A stretch of DNA of 64,000 nucleotides from Gammaproteobacteria bacterium (GTDB taxonomy: Bacteria; Pseudomonadota; Gammaproteobacteria; Steroidobacterales; Rariloculaceae). The DNA lies in contig JAJDVG010000002.1 of assembly GCA_022826245.1 (NCBI GenBank), positions 79,084 through 143,083 of the forward strand. The letters run 5' to 3'. The notes beneath the pieces were generated by a model that searched no databases, was not told where the DNA came from, and worked only from the letters and a program-made list of their open reading frames with translations. Below are positions 27,241-35,959 of this stretch, piece by piece. The stretch's first letter is position 1. Each line of letters opens with the position of its first letter. Both the position numbers and the translations under genes were made by a program.

Positions 27241-27656
27241 CCAGAGAAATCACGCTGAAAGTCGGCGGGTCCACGGCTGAGCTTGAACGCATCAACGCCG
27301 CGGTCGAGGAATTGGCCGAGACCGAAGGCTGGCCCCCCGATCTGGTCTTCCAGACGACCCTCGTTCTGGAAGAACTCGAAGTGAACATCATGAACTACGC
27401 GTTCGGCGAAGACGAAAACGTGCAAAGCCAGATCGTGCTGCGTTCCGAACCCGACCGCCTGACCATCGAAATCTCCGACGGCGGGAAAGCTTTCAACCCG
27501 CTTGAAGATGCCACGGAACCGGATCTCGACGCGTCGCTCGAGGAACGCAAGGTGGGTGGCCTGGGCATCCACTTTGTACGTACGCTCATGGACGAAGTCA
27601 GCTATCGCCGGGAGAACGGAAGGAATCACCTGACGCTCGTGAAGCGGAGAGATTGA
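27237..27656 (+). CDS. RsbW-like serine kinase / anti-sigma ATP-binding protein
   Basis: A protein of 139 residues with a GHKL ATPase fold: LVLEELEVNIMNYAF (N-box with Glu and Asn), IEISDGGKAFNPLE (G1) and RKVGGLGIHFVRTLMDEV (G2 box), ending LTLVKRRD. It is in the class that phosphorylates a STAS partner and holds a sigma factor or other target. It is coupled at both ends: ATGA with the phosphatase gene and TGATG with the binding-protein gene. The target is not in the window. Confidence 0.9.
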   Translation: MTREITLKVGGSTAELERINAAVEELAETEGWPPDLVFQTTLVLEELEVNIMNYAFGEDENVQSQIVLRSEPDRLTIEISDGGKAFNPLEDATEPDLDASLEERKVGGLGIHFVRTLMDEVSYRRENGRNHLTLVKRRD

Positions 27657-28840
27657 TGCAGTCAATGACGCGCCGCCTTGTGTGGTCATGCTGCGCGGTG
27701 GCGCTGACCGGTATGCCCTTCTCCGGCGCCGGCGCACAGGAACCGGGCATCTTCGACGACCGGATCGTGTTCGGCCAGTCGGCGGCCTTCAGCGGAGAAG
27801 CGCAGGAACTCGGCATCAATCTGCGCCTCGGTATCGAGGCAGCGTTCGAGGAGGCGCGGGCCGGCGGCGGCGTGCACGGCCGCGTCCCGGAACTCGTCAC
27901 CCTGGATGACGGCTACGAACCGGAAGCCGCCATCGTCAACACTCGCCGGTTGATCGAGGAAGACGGCGTATTCGCACTCATCGGCGCCGTCGGCACGCCC
28001 ACATCCCGTTCCGCCACTCCCGTTGCCGCCGCGGCGGGCGTGCCCTATATCGCCCCATTTACCGGCGCGGAATTCCTTCGCGATCCGCAGTGGAACAACG
28101 TCGTCAACCTTCGGGCATCCTACTACCAGGAAGCCGAAGCGATGGTCCGCCACCTGACCGAGGATCTCGGGACCGAACGCATCGCCGTGTTCTACCAGGA
28201 CGATTCCTTCGGTCAGGCCGGCTACGAGGGAGTCACGCGGGCGCTTGCCAGACGCGGTATGGAAGCCGTGGCGCTGACGGTTTTTCCGCGCAACACGAGA
28301 GCCGTCAAGACCGGTGTGCTCGAGCTGCGCAACGCGAGTCCGGAAGCGCTGGTCATGGTCGGATCCTACCAACCCGTGGCGGAAACCATTGCCTGGTCCC
28401 GGCGAATCGGTTTCGATCCCGTGTTCCTGACCGTGTCCTTCGTCGGCAGCAACGCTCTCGCCCAGGTACTCGGTCCGGGCGGCGCCGGAGCCATCGTGAC
28501 GCAGGTGGTACCGTTTCCTCTCGATGACGAGCTTCCCGTGATCCGGCAATACCGTGACGCCCTCGCCGCGCACGCGCCCGATGCAGTACCGGGATTCGTC
28601 TCCCTGGAAGGCTACCTGGCCGGCAGGCTGGCGTTGGCAGCGCTGCAAGGTGCAGGCCCCGACCTGACGCGCGCACGCTTCCTCGATGCGCTCACGACCA
28701 TGGACCGGCTGGATCTCGGCGGCTTTCTCCTGTCCTTCGGCGATGACAACCAGGGATCCGACGCGGTTTACCTCACGGTCATCGACGACTCCGGGCAATA
28801 CCGGGCGCTCACCAATCTGAACGAAGCAAGCGGGCCTTGA
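27656..28840 (+). CDS. Periplasmic amino-acid-type binding protein (LIVBP-like)
   Basis: A protein of 394 residues. The ATG at 27656 shares its A with the preceding TGA. The signal peptide ends near SGAGAQ (27). It has the type I periplasmic binding fold: IVFGQSAAFSGEAQELG, LVTLDDGYEPEAAIVNTRRLIEED, FALIGAVGTPTSRSATPV and IAVFYQDDSFGQAGYEGV. No permease or ATPase genes are near. It lies inside a signalling operon, so it is more likely a sensor subunit for the histidine kinase next to it than part of a transporter. Confidence 0.88.
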   Translation: MQSMTRRLVWSCCAVALTGMPFSGAGAQEPGIFDDRIVFGQSAAFSGEAQELGINLRLGIEAAFEEARAGGGVHGRVPELVTLDDGYEPEAAIVNTRRLIEEDGVFALIGAVGTPTSRSATPVAAAAGVPYIAPFTGAEFLRDPQWNNVVNLRASYYQEAEAMVRHLTEDLGTERIAVFYQDDSFGQAGYEGVTRALARRGMEAVALTVFPRNTRAVKTGVLELRNASPEALVMVGSYQPVAETIAWSRRIGFDPVFLTVSFVGSNALAQVLGPGGAGAIVTQVVPFPLDDELPVIRQYRDALAAHAPDAVPGFVSLEGYLAGRLALAALQGAGPDLTRARFLDALTTMDRLDLGGFLLSFGDDNQGSDAVYLTVIDDSGQYRALTNLNEASGP

Positions 28841-28850
28841 CGCACCGCCA

Positions 28851-31040
28851 ATGAAGAACTGGCTCACGCGCATCGTCTCGGCCAGCAACCGCATCTCGGT
28901 GCGGCTGTACATCGGCATCGGCGGCGCCATCGCACTGACCATGACCACGAGCCTCATCGCCTGGTTTTCGTTCATCCGGGTCGGCGACACGCAGGACCGC
29001 ATCAACGAGTACGTTCCGGAGATGGTCACCGATTTCCTGCTCGCCCAGCAGAACAACTCGCTGTCCGCCGCGGCGTCAAGGCTGACCGCGGCCGTCTCGC
29101 GCGAGGATTTCGCACGTGTCAGCGACGAGATCGCCGGGGAACTGGCGCTGTTCGAGGAACGTCTGAACGAGCTGACGCTGCAGGACGACACCGAGGGCGG
29201 CGTCAACGACATCCGTTCCGGGGCGGAGGCCCTGATCGACAACATTCAGGCCATCGAGAGTTCCGTCGCGGAGCGTTTCACGCTCGGCGAGCGCAGCGAG
29301 AACCTGTACGCGGAACTCGCCGCACTGCAACAGTTGCTCGAACGACAGCTTGCCGAGGCAACCGACGATCAGTTCTTCTACACCGTCACCGGATTCCGCG
29401 AAATCGACGCGCCGCCGGTGGACGAAGGAGTTCATTTCACCGAACCGGAGCTGCATCGTTTTCGCTATCTCATGGAACTCGATTTTGCGAGCACGCTCGG
29501 CGCGCAGATTCTTGCCGCAGTCTCGAATACCTCCGATCCGAGCCAACTTGAGCCATTGAGGGAGCGTTTCGAAGCGGCCGCGGCAACGATCGACCGGAAC
29601 CTCCGGAACATCGGCGGGGAAGCTGCGCTCCCCGCCGAACTCATGGCCGACTTCGACCGGCTCGTCGAGATGGGCAGCGGCGCGGACGGGAGTTTCGCCC
29701 TGCGCTCGCAGGAGCTCATCCTGGCGGAACGGCAGGAAGAGTTGCTGACGACGAATCGCGCACTGGCCGACGAGCTCGGCGTGTTGATCGAGGGCAACGT
29801 GAGTGCGGCGCGGGCCCGTTCTCTCGGAGCCACGCTCGAAGCGACCGAAACGACCGACGGCGCGCAGAACGTGCTGCTCTGGATCAACATACTCGCGATC
29901 GCCGGAGGCATAGCGATCGCGTGGCTCTACGTCGGTACGCTCGTCGAACGCATCAAGTGGCTGTCGCAGCGGATGCGGCGCATGGCTGCCGGAGAACTCA
30001 AGGCCAAGGTCGAGATGAGCGGCCGAGACGAAGTTGCCGAAATGGCGGCAGCGCTCGAAGTGTTTCGCCACAACTCTCTCGAAGCGCAGCGCCTGAATCT
30101 CGTCGAAAAACTTGCCGAGGAACTGCGCGGCAAGAACGAGGAACTCGAGAAGGTTCTGGGAGAACTCAGGCAGGCTCAGGATCAGATCGTCATGCGCGAG
30201 AAGCTTGCGGCGCTCGGAGAGTTGACAGCCGGCGTTGCGCACGAGATCAAGAATCCGCTCAATTTTGTCAAGAATTTCGCGGAAGGCTCCGTGGAAATCA
30301 TCGACGAGTTGAAAGAGGTTCTTGCTGAAACCGGAGAAGAATTGACGGACGAGCAACGCGAATTGCTGCTCGAGATTGGCGGGGATCTCGACGAGAACCT
30401 GTCAACCATTCTTCGCAACAGCGAACGCGCCAACCGCATCGTGCAGGACATGCTCAGCATGGGGCGGGGATCCGGCGAATGGGGGCGTGCCGACATGAAC
30501 ACGCTGCTGACCGAGAATGCCAATCTTGCCTACCATGCCGTCCGGGCCAACGATCCCAACTTCGTGCTGACCATCAAGGAGGACCTGGATCCCGACGCCG
30601 GCCAGATCGAAGCCATTCCGCACGACCTGGGCAGGGTATTCCTCAACATGGTCACGAACGCCTGCCACGCCACGGATGCGAAGCGCAAGCAAATCGAGGC
30701 GGAAACCGGAACGAGCATTCAGCCCGGCAGCGGCGGCTACGAGCCCGAACTCACGCTCGGCACGCGCCGCGAATCGGACACCATGATCGTGACCGTCCGC
30801 GACAACGGCTCGGGCATGCCGGCTGAAGTCGTCGAAAAGATTTTCAATCCCTTCTTTACGACCAAGCCGCCTGACAAGGGCACCGGTCTCGGGCTGTCGC
30901 TCTCCAACGACATCATCCGTGAACACGGCGGCACGATCACGGTCGCGACCGAAGACGGCGAATACACGGAGATGAGAGTCGAACTTCCGCTCGAGTCCAG
31001 ACTGGCGGCGCAGACGGAAGACTCCGAGCAAGACGCGTAG
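28851..31040 (+). CDS. Transmembrane sensor histidine kinase with HAMP domain
   Basis: A protein of 729 residues. TM1 is about 20-42, a long helical periplasmic part runs to ~340, and TM2 is LLWINILAIAGGIAIAWLYV. A HAMP domain has RRMAAGELKAKVEMSGRDEV, and a coiled coil leads to HisKA with GELTAGVAHEIKNPLNFVKN (His464). The ATPase domain has LGRVFLNMVTNACHATDAK, VRDNGSGMP and KGTGLGLSLSNDI. It starts 10 bases after the binding-protein gene and is the obvious phospho-donor for the receiver-phosphatase. It probably reads ligand state through the binding protein. Confidence 0.93.
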   Translation: MKNWLTRIVSASNRISVRLYIGIGGAIALTMTTSLIAWFSFIRVGDTQDRINEYVPEMVTDFLLAQQNNSLSAAASRLTAAVSREDFARVSDEIAGELALFEERLNELTLQDDTEGGVNDIRSGAEALIDNIQAIESSVAERFTLGERSENLYAELAALQQLLERQLAEATDDQFFYTVTGFREIDAPPVDEGVHFTEPELHRFRYLMELDFASTLGAQILAAVSNTSDPSQLEPLRERFEAAAATIDRNLRNIGGEAALPAELMADFDRLVEMGSGADGSFALRSQELILAERQEELLTTNRALADELGVLIEGNVSAARARSLGATLEATETTDGAQNVLLWINILAIAGGIAIAWLYVGTLVERIKWLSQRMRRMAAGELKAKVEMSGRDEVAEMAAALEVFRHNSLEAQRLNLVEKLAEELRGKNEELEKVLGELRQAQDQIVMREKLAALGELTAGVAHEIKNPLNFVKNFAEGSVEIIDELKEVLAETGEELTDEQRELLLEIGGDLDENLSTILRNSERANRIVQDMLSMGRGSGEWGRADMNTLLTENANLAYHAVRANDPNFVLTIKEDLDPDAGQIEAIPHDLGRVFLNMVTNACHATDAKRKQIEAETGTSIQPGSGGYEPELTLGTRRESDTMIVTVRDNGSGMPAEVVEKIFNPFFTTKPPDKGTGLGLSLSNDIIREHGGTITVATEDGEYTEMRVELPLESRLAAQTEDSEQDA

Positions 31041-31046
31041 CCTTCG

Positions 31047-31075
31047 AATGCGGCGCAGAACCGCGCTGCCGCATT
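31047..31075. terminator. Hairpin between convergent kinase and STAS genes
   Basis: AATGCGGC (31047-31054) pairs with GCCGCATT (31068-31075) around a 13-base loop, just after the kinase stop (31040). It faces the STAS gene end (31120). There is no T-run; it is a weak candidate for a shared terminator. Confidence 0.4.
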
Positions 31076-31119
31076 GCCGCATCGCCGCCTGCGTGGACGG
31101 CACGCGGCCCGACCGGGTT

Positions 31120-31452
31120 TCAGCCGATCGCTGCCCGCGCGTTCTCCGGCGACTCGTGAACCTTGATGACCTTGTCGAAGCCGCTGATTTCGAAGACTTC
31201 CCGGATCGGGTCGGACAGCGAGCAAATGGCGAAGCCCGCGTTGCGCTGTTCGAGTACCTTGGCAAGCATCAGCAAGACGCGCAGGCCCGCGCTGCTGATA
31301 TAGGCAAGTCGCTCCATATCCATGATGACCGCAGTGTCGTCGTCGGCGATCGCCGCCTTGACGTCACTGTGAAAGTCGTTCGCGTTGGAGCCATCGATAC
31401 GGCCTTGCACTTTCACGGAAAGTACGCCTCCGTCTCGTTCGGTTTCGATCAT
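31120..31452 (-). CDS. STAS domain anti-sigma factor antagonist (RsbV/SpoIIAA-like)
   Basis: A protein of 110 residues from the ATG at 31452 with AGGAG 7 bases upstream. It has VKVQGRIDGSNANDFHSDV, VIMDMERLAYISSAGLRVLL (the Ser54 position matches the phosphorylated Ser of SpoIIAA) and FEISGFDKVIKVHE. It is the missing third partner of the module at 26065-27656: phosphorylated by the RsbW-like kinase and dephosphorylated by the receiver-PP2C protein. It is on the opposite strand with its own upstream region, so its dosage can be set independently. Confidence 0.92.
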   Translation of the reverse strand: MIETERDGGVLSVKVQGRIDGSNANDFHSDVKAAIADDDTAVIMDMERLAYISSAGLRVLLMLAKVLEQRNAGFAICSLSDPIREVFEISGFDKVIKVHESPENARAAIG

Positions 31453-31716
31453 GAATGTCTCCTTGCCACGATCAGCCGCTCATGCGGTTCTGCCCGCTAC
31501 CGGCTGCCTGCGCCGGCATTGACCGGGGTCACGCGCGGTAGCGAGGCGTTAGTTTACGCCATAACGGACGAAACGTGCACCGTATTCTTTACACTCGTGA
31601 AAGTCGGGCTGTGTGTCCGACCCGATGATGGCTGCGCGCTGCGGCAAGCCGTACGGGCATTCGCGTTTTCTGGTACTTTCCCCGTCAGTCGGGAGTAATA
31701 GCGACAAGTGGGCGAT

Positions 31717-32103
31717 ATGGCAAGAGCAAATGCGTGGGTCGTGCTCGCAAGCGGAGCACTGCTGAGCGCGGCGGCGCCCGCTCAGGAGGGCTACCCGCTT
31801 GACGGCACCTGGCGCGGAAGTTTCGGTCCGGATGCCGGTGAGCGCACGCCCGTGGTCATCATCATGAAGTGGGACGGCGAACGCATCAACGGCATGATCA
31901 ATCCCGGCCCCCGCTCGATCGACTTCACGCTCGCTGAACTCGATCCCGGTAGCTGGACCGTGCGCATCGAAGCGCAACCCGCGGAAGCCGAAGGGATCGT
32001 TATCGAAGGTACGCTGCAGGAAATCGGTTCGTACAACCGATTCATCGACGGTGTCTGGCGCCAGGGCGGCACGGAATCGAGCTTCCGGCTCACGCGCGAA
32101 TAG
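31717..32103 (+). CDS. Small exported beta-strand protein
   Basis: A protein of 128 residues from the ATG at 31717 (a GTG at 31708 is also in frame). The signal peptide ends at AAAPAQ. The mature part reads as strands: DGTWRGSFGPDAGERTPVVI, IMKWDGERINGMINPGP, WTVRIEAQPAEAEGIVIEG, DGVWRQGGTESSFRLTRE. This is a lipocalin-like or THAP4-like up-and-down barrel pattern. It sits 92 bases before a companion lipoprotein and looks like a minimal single-domain relative of that theme. Function is unknown. Confidence 0.65.
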   Translation: MARANAWVVLASGALLSAAAPAQEGYPLDGTWRGSFGPDAGERTPVVIIMKWDGERINGMINPGPRSIDFTLAELDPGSWTVRIEAQPAEAEGIVIEGTLQEIGSYNRFIDGVWRQGGTESSFRLTRE

Positions 32104-32195
32104 CCGGCAGGACCGACACGACCGACCCGATGACCGACGCCATATGCACCCGGCACGAGACGCTTGTGGCGGCGACGACGCGCAGCGGTCGGCGC

Positions 32196-33029
32196 ATGAT
32201 GGCGTTGCGCGAGGTTGTGAAACGCCGCGCAGCGGGAACGACGTTGCTGGCTGCTCTGGCCCTCGCGGCCTGCGACCCCCGGCCGTCGTCATCCGCCCTC
32301 GGGAGTTCCGACGGTATATCGCCCCCGGAGACGGCGGTCCGGGCGACACCCAGATACGACGACGGACTGGTGCGCTTCGATCGCGTTCCCGGCGAAAAGG
32401 GCTACTGGGCTCAGGCAAGCGCGAGTTCGCTGGTCGAGACGGGCGTCGACGTGCCCATGAACGACATCGGCCTGCTCGACGACCTGGCGGATGCCCCCCG
32501 GGTCGCACCGTTCAGGCCATGGGCGCTTGCGCTCTACGAGCACCGGCAAGGGAACGGGCTCGCGGACGATCCCACGCAGTTCTGTCTGCCGCCGGCCGGA
32601 CCTCGTCATCTGCATGCGCCCGGTGGATTTCGGATCATCCAGGACCGGAATTTCGATCGCGTCTACCTGATGTTCGGGGGCGGCAACCGCAACTGGCGCG
32701 TGATCTTTCTCGATGGCCGCGAGCCTCCCGATCCCGAAGAGGTCGTCGGAACCTACTACGGCTACTCGTCGGGCCACTGGGACGGCGACACGCTCATCGT
32801 CGAATCGAGCGGTTTCAACGCGCGGTTCTGGTTTTCCAACGGCGGTCTGCCCCACACCGAAGCGCTGCACCTGACGGAGCGCTTCTCGCGCCCCGACCAT
32901 CACACGCTCCGATACGAAGTCACCATCGACGATCCATACACCTATACACGGCCCTGGAGCGCCGAGTGGACCGTCTCATGGGTCGAAGGGGGCGTAATTC
33001 CCGAGCAGTTTTGTGAAGACCGTCGCTGA
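32196..33029 (+). CDS. Companion protein (family I) as a lipoprotein
   Basis: A protein of 277 residues if started at the ATG at 32196. This places the lipobox LALAAC at about 21-26, whereas a start at 32130 would push it to residue 48. Family features follow: PRVAPFRPWALALYEHRQGN, the first Cys in TQFCLPPAGPR, IIQDRNFDRVYLMFGG, FLDGREPPDPEE, YGYSSGHWDGDTLIVESSGF, LTERFSRPDHHTL, TIDDPYTYTRPWS and the second Cys in EQFCEDRR. It is the only copy in the window anchored by lipid. It precedes DUF6152 copy 4 by 116 bases. Confidence 0.72.
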   Translation: MMALREVVKRRAAGTTLLAALALAACDPRPSSSALGSSDGISPPETAVRATPRYDDGLVRFDRVPGEKGYWAQASASSLVETGVDVPMNDIGLLDDLADAPRVAPFRPWALALYEHRQGNGLADDPTQFCLPPAGPRHLHAPGGFRIIQDRNFDRVYLMFGGGNRNWRVIFLDGREPPDPEEVVGTYYGYSSGHWDGDTLIVESSGFNARFWFSNGGLPHTEALHLTERFSRPDHHTLRYEVTIDDPYTYTRPWSAEWTVSWVEGGVIPEQFCEDRR

Positions 33030-33145
33030 GGAGTTCGATGGTATGCCCATGCCGCTGTTCTTCCCGCTTCACCGGCACTTCCCGAAGTCCGCTCCGCAGA
33101 GGGCCGCATATGTCACAATGCGGTTTTCCGAGAGGTAAGCCGGCA

Positions 33146-33580
33146 ATGGCGACCAACATCGCTCCATGGATTGCGCGGCTGGCGGGTCTGCTGCTGGCAG
33201 TATCGCTGCCCGTCCAGGCGCACCATTCGTTCCGCTCGCAGTACGATGCCGACCAGCCCGTGACGTTCACCGGAATCGTCACGAAGGTCGACTGGATGAA
33301 TCCGCATGTCTACTTCTACATCGACGTGGAAGACGAGGAAACCGGCGCGCTCGAGAACTGGGGATTCGAAATGGGACCGCCGCACATGCTTCAACAGCGC
33401 GGCTGGAAGCGAAATTCCATGCAGATCGGCGACGAAGTCGAAGTTCACGGAACGCGGGCTCGCGACGGCAGCACGACGGCAAATGCGCGCCGGGTCACGT
33501 TGACGTCGACCGGGCAGATACTCGGTGCGGCGTCAAGCGAAGGGCAGACGATTACATCGGGGGAACAATCGGCCAACTGA
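33146..33580 (+). CDS. DUF6152 family exported protein (copy 4)
   Basis: A protein of 144 residues from the ATG at 33146 (AGAGG upstream). The signal peptide ends at PVQAHHS. It keeps HHSFRSQYDADQPVTFTGIV, WMNPHVYFYIDVEDEETG, GPPHMLQQRGWKRNSMQIGD and the ARDGSTTANARRV stretch seen in four other copies. It is 17 bases before the next companion gene. It is closely similar to copy 5 at 36718-37173, which belongs to a like-ordered pair on the other strand. Confidence 0.87.
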   Translation: MATNIAPWIARLAGLLLAVSLPVQAHHSFRSQYDADQPVTFTGIVTKVDWMNPHVYFYIDVEDEETGALENWGFEMGPPHMLQQRGWKRNSMQIGDEVEVHGTRARDGSTTANARRVTLTSTGQILGAASSEGQTITSGEQSAN

Positions 33581-33596
33581 GCGGGAACGAATCGAG

Positions 33597-34439
33597 GTGA
33601 CACGACAGGCTCATCATTCACTCACGATGGTCGCGCTGGTCGCGGCGGCCGCGATGGTCGCGCTCGCGGCGGAGCAGACCGCAGCCCAGCAGTCCGAACC
33701 GGACACGGCCCGCCCCGCGCCGCGCTGGCCCGACGGCCGTATCAGCTTCACCGGGCCGGACGGCGAGATCGGCAACTGGGGCGGCCCGCCGACGAGCACG
33801 CTCGCCAACCACTACCGCGAGGGCGCGCTCGGTGATTCCGGCGTCAATCTCGAGACGAATCTCGATGCGGAGGACGTGCCGTTTCAACCGTGGGCTCGCG
33901 AGGCCTACGAATACCGGCAGGCCACCTTCACGAAGGACGATCCGCATACGCGCTGCAAGCCGTCCGGCGGCGCGCGACTGTTCCACACGCCCTATGGGTT
34001 CGAAATACTCGACCTCGGCGACGAAATCATCTTCGTCACCGTCGGCGCGCCGCATTCATGGCGCGTCGTGCACATGGACCGGACCGAGCATCCCGCCGAT
34101 CTCGAACCATCCTGGTACGGCCACTCCATCGGCCGCTGGGAGGACGACACGCTCGTGATCGACACGATCGGTTTCAACGACAGGTTCTGGATTTCGCGCG
34201 GCGGATTTCCGCACACGACCGAGCTGCACACGATAGAACGCATCTCGCGGCCCGATTTCAACCGCCTGCGTTACGAGATCACGATCGACGATCCGGGCGC
34301 CTACACCGACACCTGGTCCGGCGGCTGGTATATCCCGTGGATAGCGGGCAACGAACCGTTCGACTACCTGTGTCAGGAGAACAACCTCGATGCCGCGCGC
34401 ATGGTCGGCCCGGATCTCGACGACGAGTCAGGCGACTGA
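33597..34439 (+). CDS. Exported companion protein (family I)
   Basis: A protein of 280 residues from a GTG at 33597; an ATG at 33627 is the alternative but would leave a signal peptide without basic residues. Features: DGRISFTGPDGEIGNWGG, DVPFQPWAREAYEYRQATF, the first Cys in HTRCKPSGGARLF, GFEILDLGDEIIFVTVG, YGHSIGRWEDDTLVIDTIGF, RISRPDFNRLRYEITIDDPG and the second Cys in YLCQENNLDAARMVGP. The C-terminus matches the paralogue at 35960-36718 (FCQDNNLDPAHLVGQ). The next gene, an MFS carrier, starts 49 bases later on the same strand. Confidence 0.78.
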   Translation: MTRQAHHSLTMVALVAAAAMVALAAEQTAAQQSEPDTARPAPRWPDGRISFTGPDGEIGNWGGPPTSTLANHYREGALGDSGVNLETNLDAEDVPFQPWAREAYEYRQATFTKDDPHTRCKPSGGARLFHTPYGFEILDLGDEIIFVTVGAPHSWRVVHMDRTEHPADLEPSWYGHSIGRWEDDTLVIDTIGFNDRFWISRGGFPHTTELHTIERISRPDFNRLRYEITIDDPGAYTDTWSGGWYIPWIAGNEPFDYLCQENNLDAARMVGPDLDDESGD

Positions 34440-34488
34440 AGACGGCGCTTGAGCGAAGCGGCTGACCGAATCCCGAGGGGAAACCGCA

Positions 34489-35760
34489 ATGAGCACTGCA
34501 AGACAGGAAATCGCCCACAACTGGCCCTTGATGGTCGTCGCATTTCTGCTCGTGTTCTTCGCCTTCGGAGTGCCGACCTACTCGCTGCCGTTCATGTACG
34601 GCGCAGCCATGGACGAATTCGGCTGGTCGAACGCCCAGGTCAATCTCCTGTCCACGGCGAAGTTCCTGATCGGCGCGGTCGCCGCGCTCGGCATGGGCAT
34701 CCTCGTCGACAGGATGGGCGGACGCTGGACGGTGCTCATCGGCGCCGCATCCGGCGGCGTTGCGATGGCGCTCTTCCTCTTCGCGACCAACCTCCCCGTC
34801 TACTACCTCGCCGGCGCCATGCTCGGTTTCTCCGCGTCTTCGATCGTCGCGGCCATGAAGGTCATCGTCGCGCGCCTCTTCGCCGTCAACCAGGGTCTGG
34901 CGATGGGCATCGTGCTGACCGCCACGAGCTTCGGCGGCGTCGTAATGCCCTGGGTCTGGCCCGTCATGCTCGAGGTCATGAACTGGCGCTACATCATCGC
35001 CATGCTGAGCCTCGGTTCGTTCCTGGTCGCAGTGCCGGCGTGGCTGATCTTCATGGCGACGAGCGCACGCATGCGGGAAGTCGTGAGCGCGCCGTCAGCA
35101 GCGCAAAGCGGCACGACGATCTGGCAGCACTTCCGCTCGATCAGCCGCGAGCGCGCTTTCTGGCTGATCGCGACCGGGATATTTCTCGTTTCGGCCGTCG
35201 ATCAGGCGCTGATGCAGAACTACGTGAACTTCCTGCGCGTCGACAAGGGTATGGACCTGCGCGGCACGATCTCCTGGGCCGGCAGCCTGCTCGCGATCAT
35301 CGGCGTCGCGGCCAAAGTCGGTTCGGGCTGGTTCTTCGACCGCTTCTCGATCCGCGGCATCGCGTTCTTCTACTTTCTGCTCGCGATTTCGATCTTCCTC
35401 GGACTGCCCGTGGCCGGAGTCGGCACGCTGCTCGCGTTCATCATCGTGCGCGGCGTCGCCCACGGCGGAATGATCGTCGACGTGCCGATCCTGACCCGGC
35501 ACTACTTCGGCATGGAGCGCATCGGGATGACGATGGGGATCATGGCCGTCTGCGTCAATCTCGGCTTCGCTGCCGGTCCGCCCATCTTCGGCTGGCTCGC
35601 CGACACCTACGGCAACTTCAGCGTGGGGATGATCGTTTACGGTTCGATCGCTGCCGTCGCGACATTGACGCTGTTGCCGATCAAGCCGCGCTACTGGGTT
35701 TCCCCTGCCGAGCGCCGCGAGGGCAAGCTGCCGCCGGCGATGCAGCCCGCCGCGGGTTAG
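34489..35760 (+). CDS. MFS transporter (12-helix)
   Basis: A protein of 423 residues; the ATG at 34489 follows GAGGGGA. It has 12 predicted helices, beginning NWPLMVVAFLLVFFAFGVPT. The family loop motif appears as GILVDRMGGRWTVLIGAA between helices 2 and 3, and a related GWFFDRFSIRG in the second half. It resembles monocarboxylate/organic-anion carriers of the OFA type. The tight spacing to DUF6152 and companion genes upstream suggests it carries the compound that module deals with. It ends just before repeat element copy 2. Confidence 0.88.
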   Translation: MSTARQEIAHNWPLMVVAFLLVFFAFGVPTYSLPFMYGAAMDEFGWSNAQVNLLSTAKFLIGAVAALGMGILVDRMGGRWTVLIGAASGGVAMALFLFATNLPVYYLAGAMLGFSASSIVAAMKVIVARLFAVNQGLAMGIVLTATSFGGVVMPWVWPVMLEVMNWRYIIAMLSLGSFLVAVPAWLIFMATSARMREVVSAPSAAQSGTTIWQHFRSISRERAFWLIATGIFLVSAVDQALMQNYVNFLRVDKGMDLRGTISWAGSLLAIIGVAAKVGSGWFFDRFSIRGIAFFYFLLAISIFLGLPVAGVGTLLAFIIVRGVAHGGMIVDVPILTRHYFGMERIGMTMGIMAVCVNLGFAAGPPIFGWLADTYGNFSVGMIVYGSIAAVATLTLLPIKPRYWVSPAERREGKLPPAMQPAAG

Positions 35761-35804
35761 CGCGGAAAGCTCGCCGCAGGGATGCGGGGAGTCGCACTAC
35801 CGAT

Positions 35805-35874
35805 CGCTTGAGACACGCGGTGAATACGTCCCTGTACGCTCCGCGCGCATCCTTGCGCGCGAGGGTCTCAAGCG
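35805..35874. repeat. Dispersed palindromic element, copy 2
   Basis: Arms CGCTTGAGAC (35805-35814) and GTCTCAAGCG (35865-35874) are perfectly complementary. The core between them has GTGAATACGTCCCTGTACGC and a CGCGCG hairpin, matching the core of 8387-8440 at nearly every base. The arms are shorter and differ from copy 1 (GAGAC for GAAAC), with both sides changed together. The left flank GCGGGGAGTCGCACTACCG also recurs, slightly changed, at 63897-63914. It lies between convergent genes (35760 and 35960). Confidence 0.8.
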
Positions 35875-35959
35875 AGTGCTTGTACGGCTACCCTTGACGT
35901 TCACGCGAGTGCGTGTGAAGGACAGCGCTTGCGCTACGGCAGGCGCGGCTCGCAGTCGG

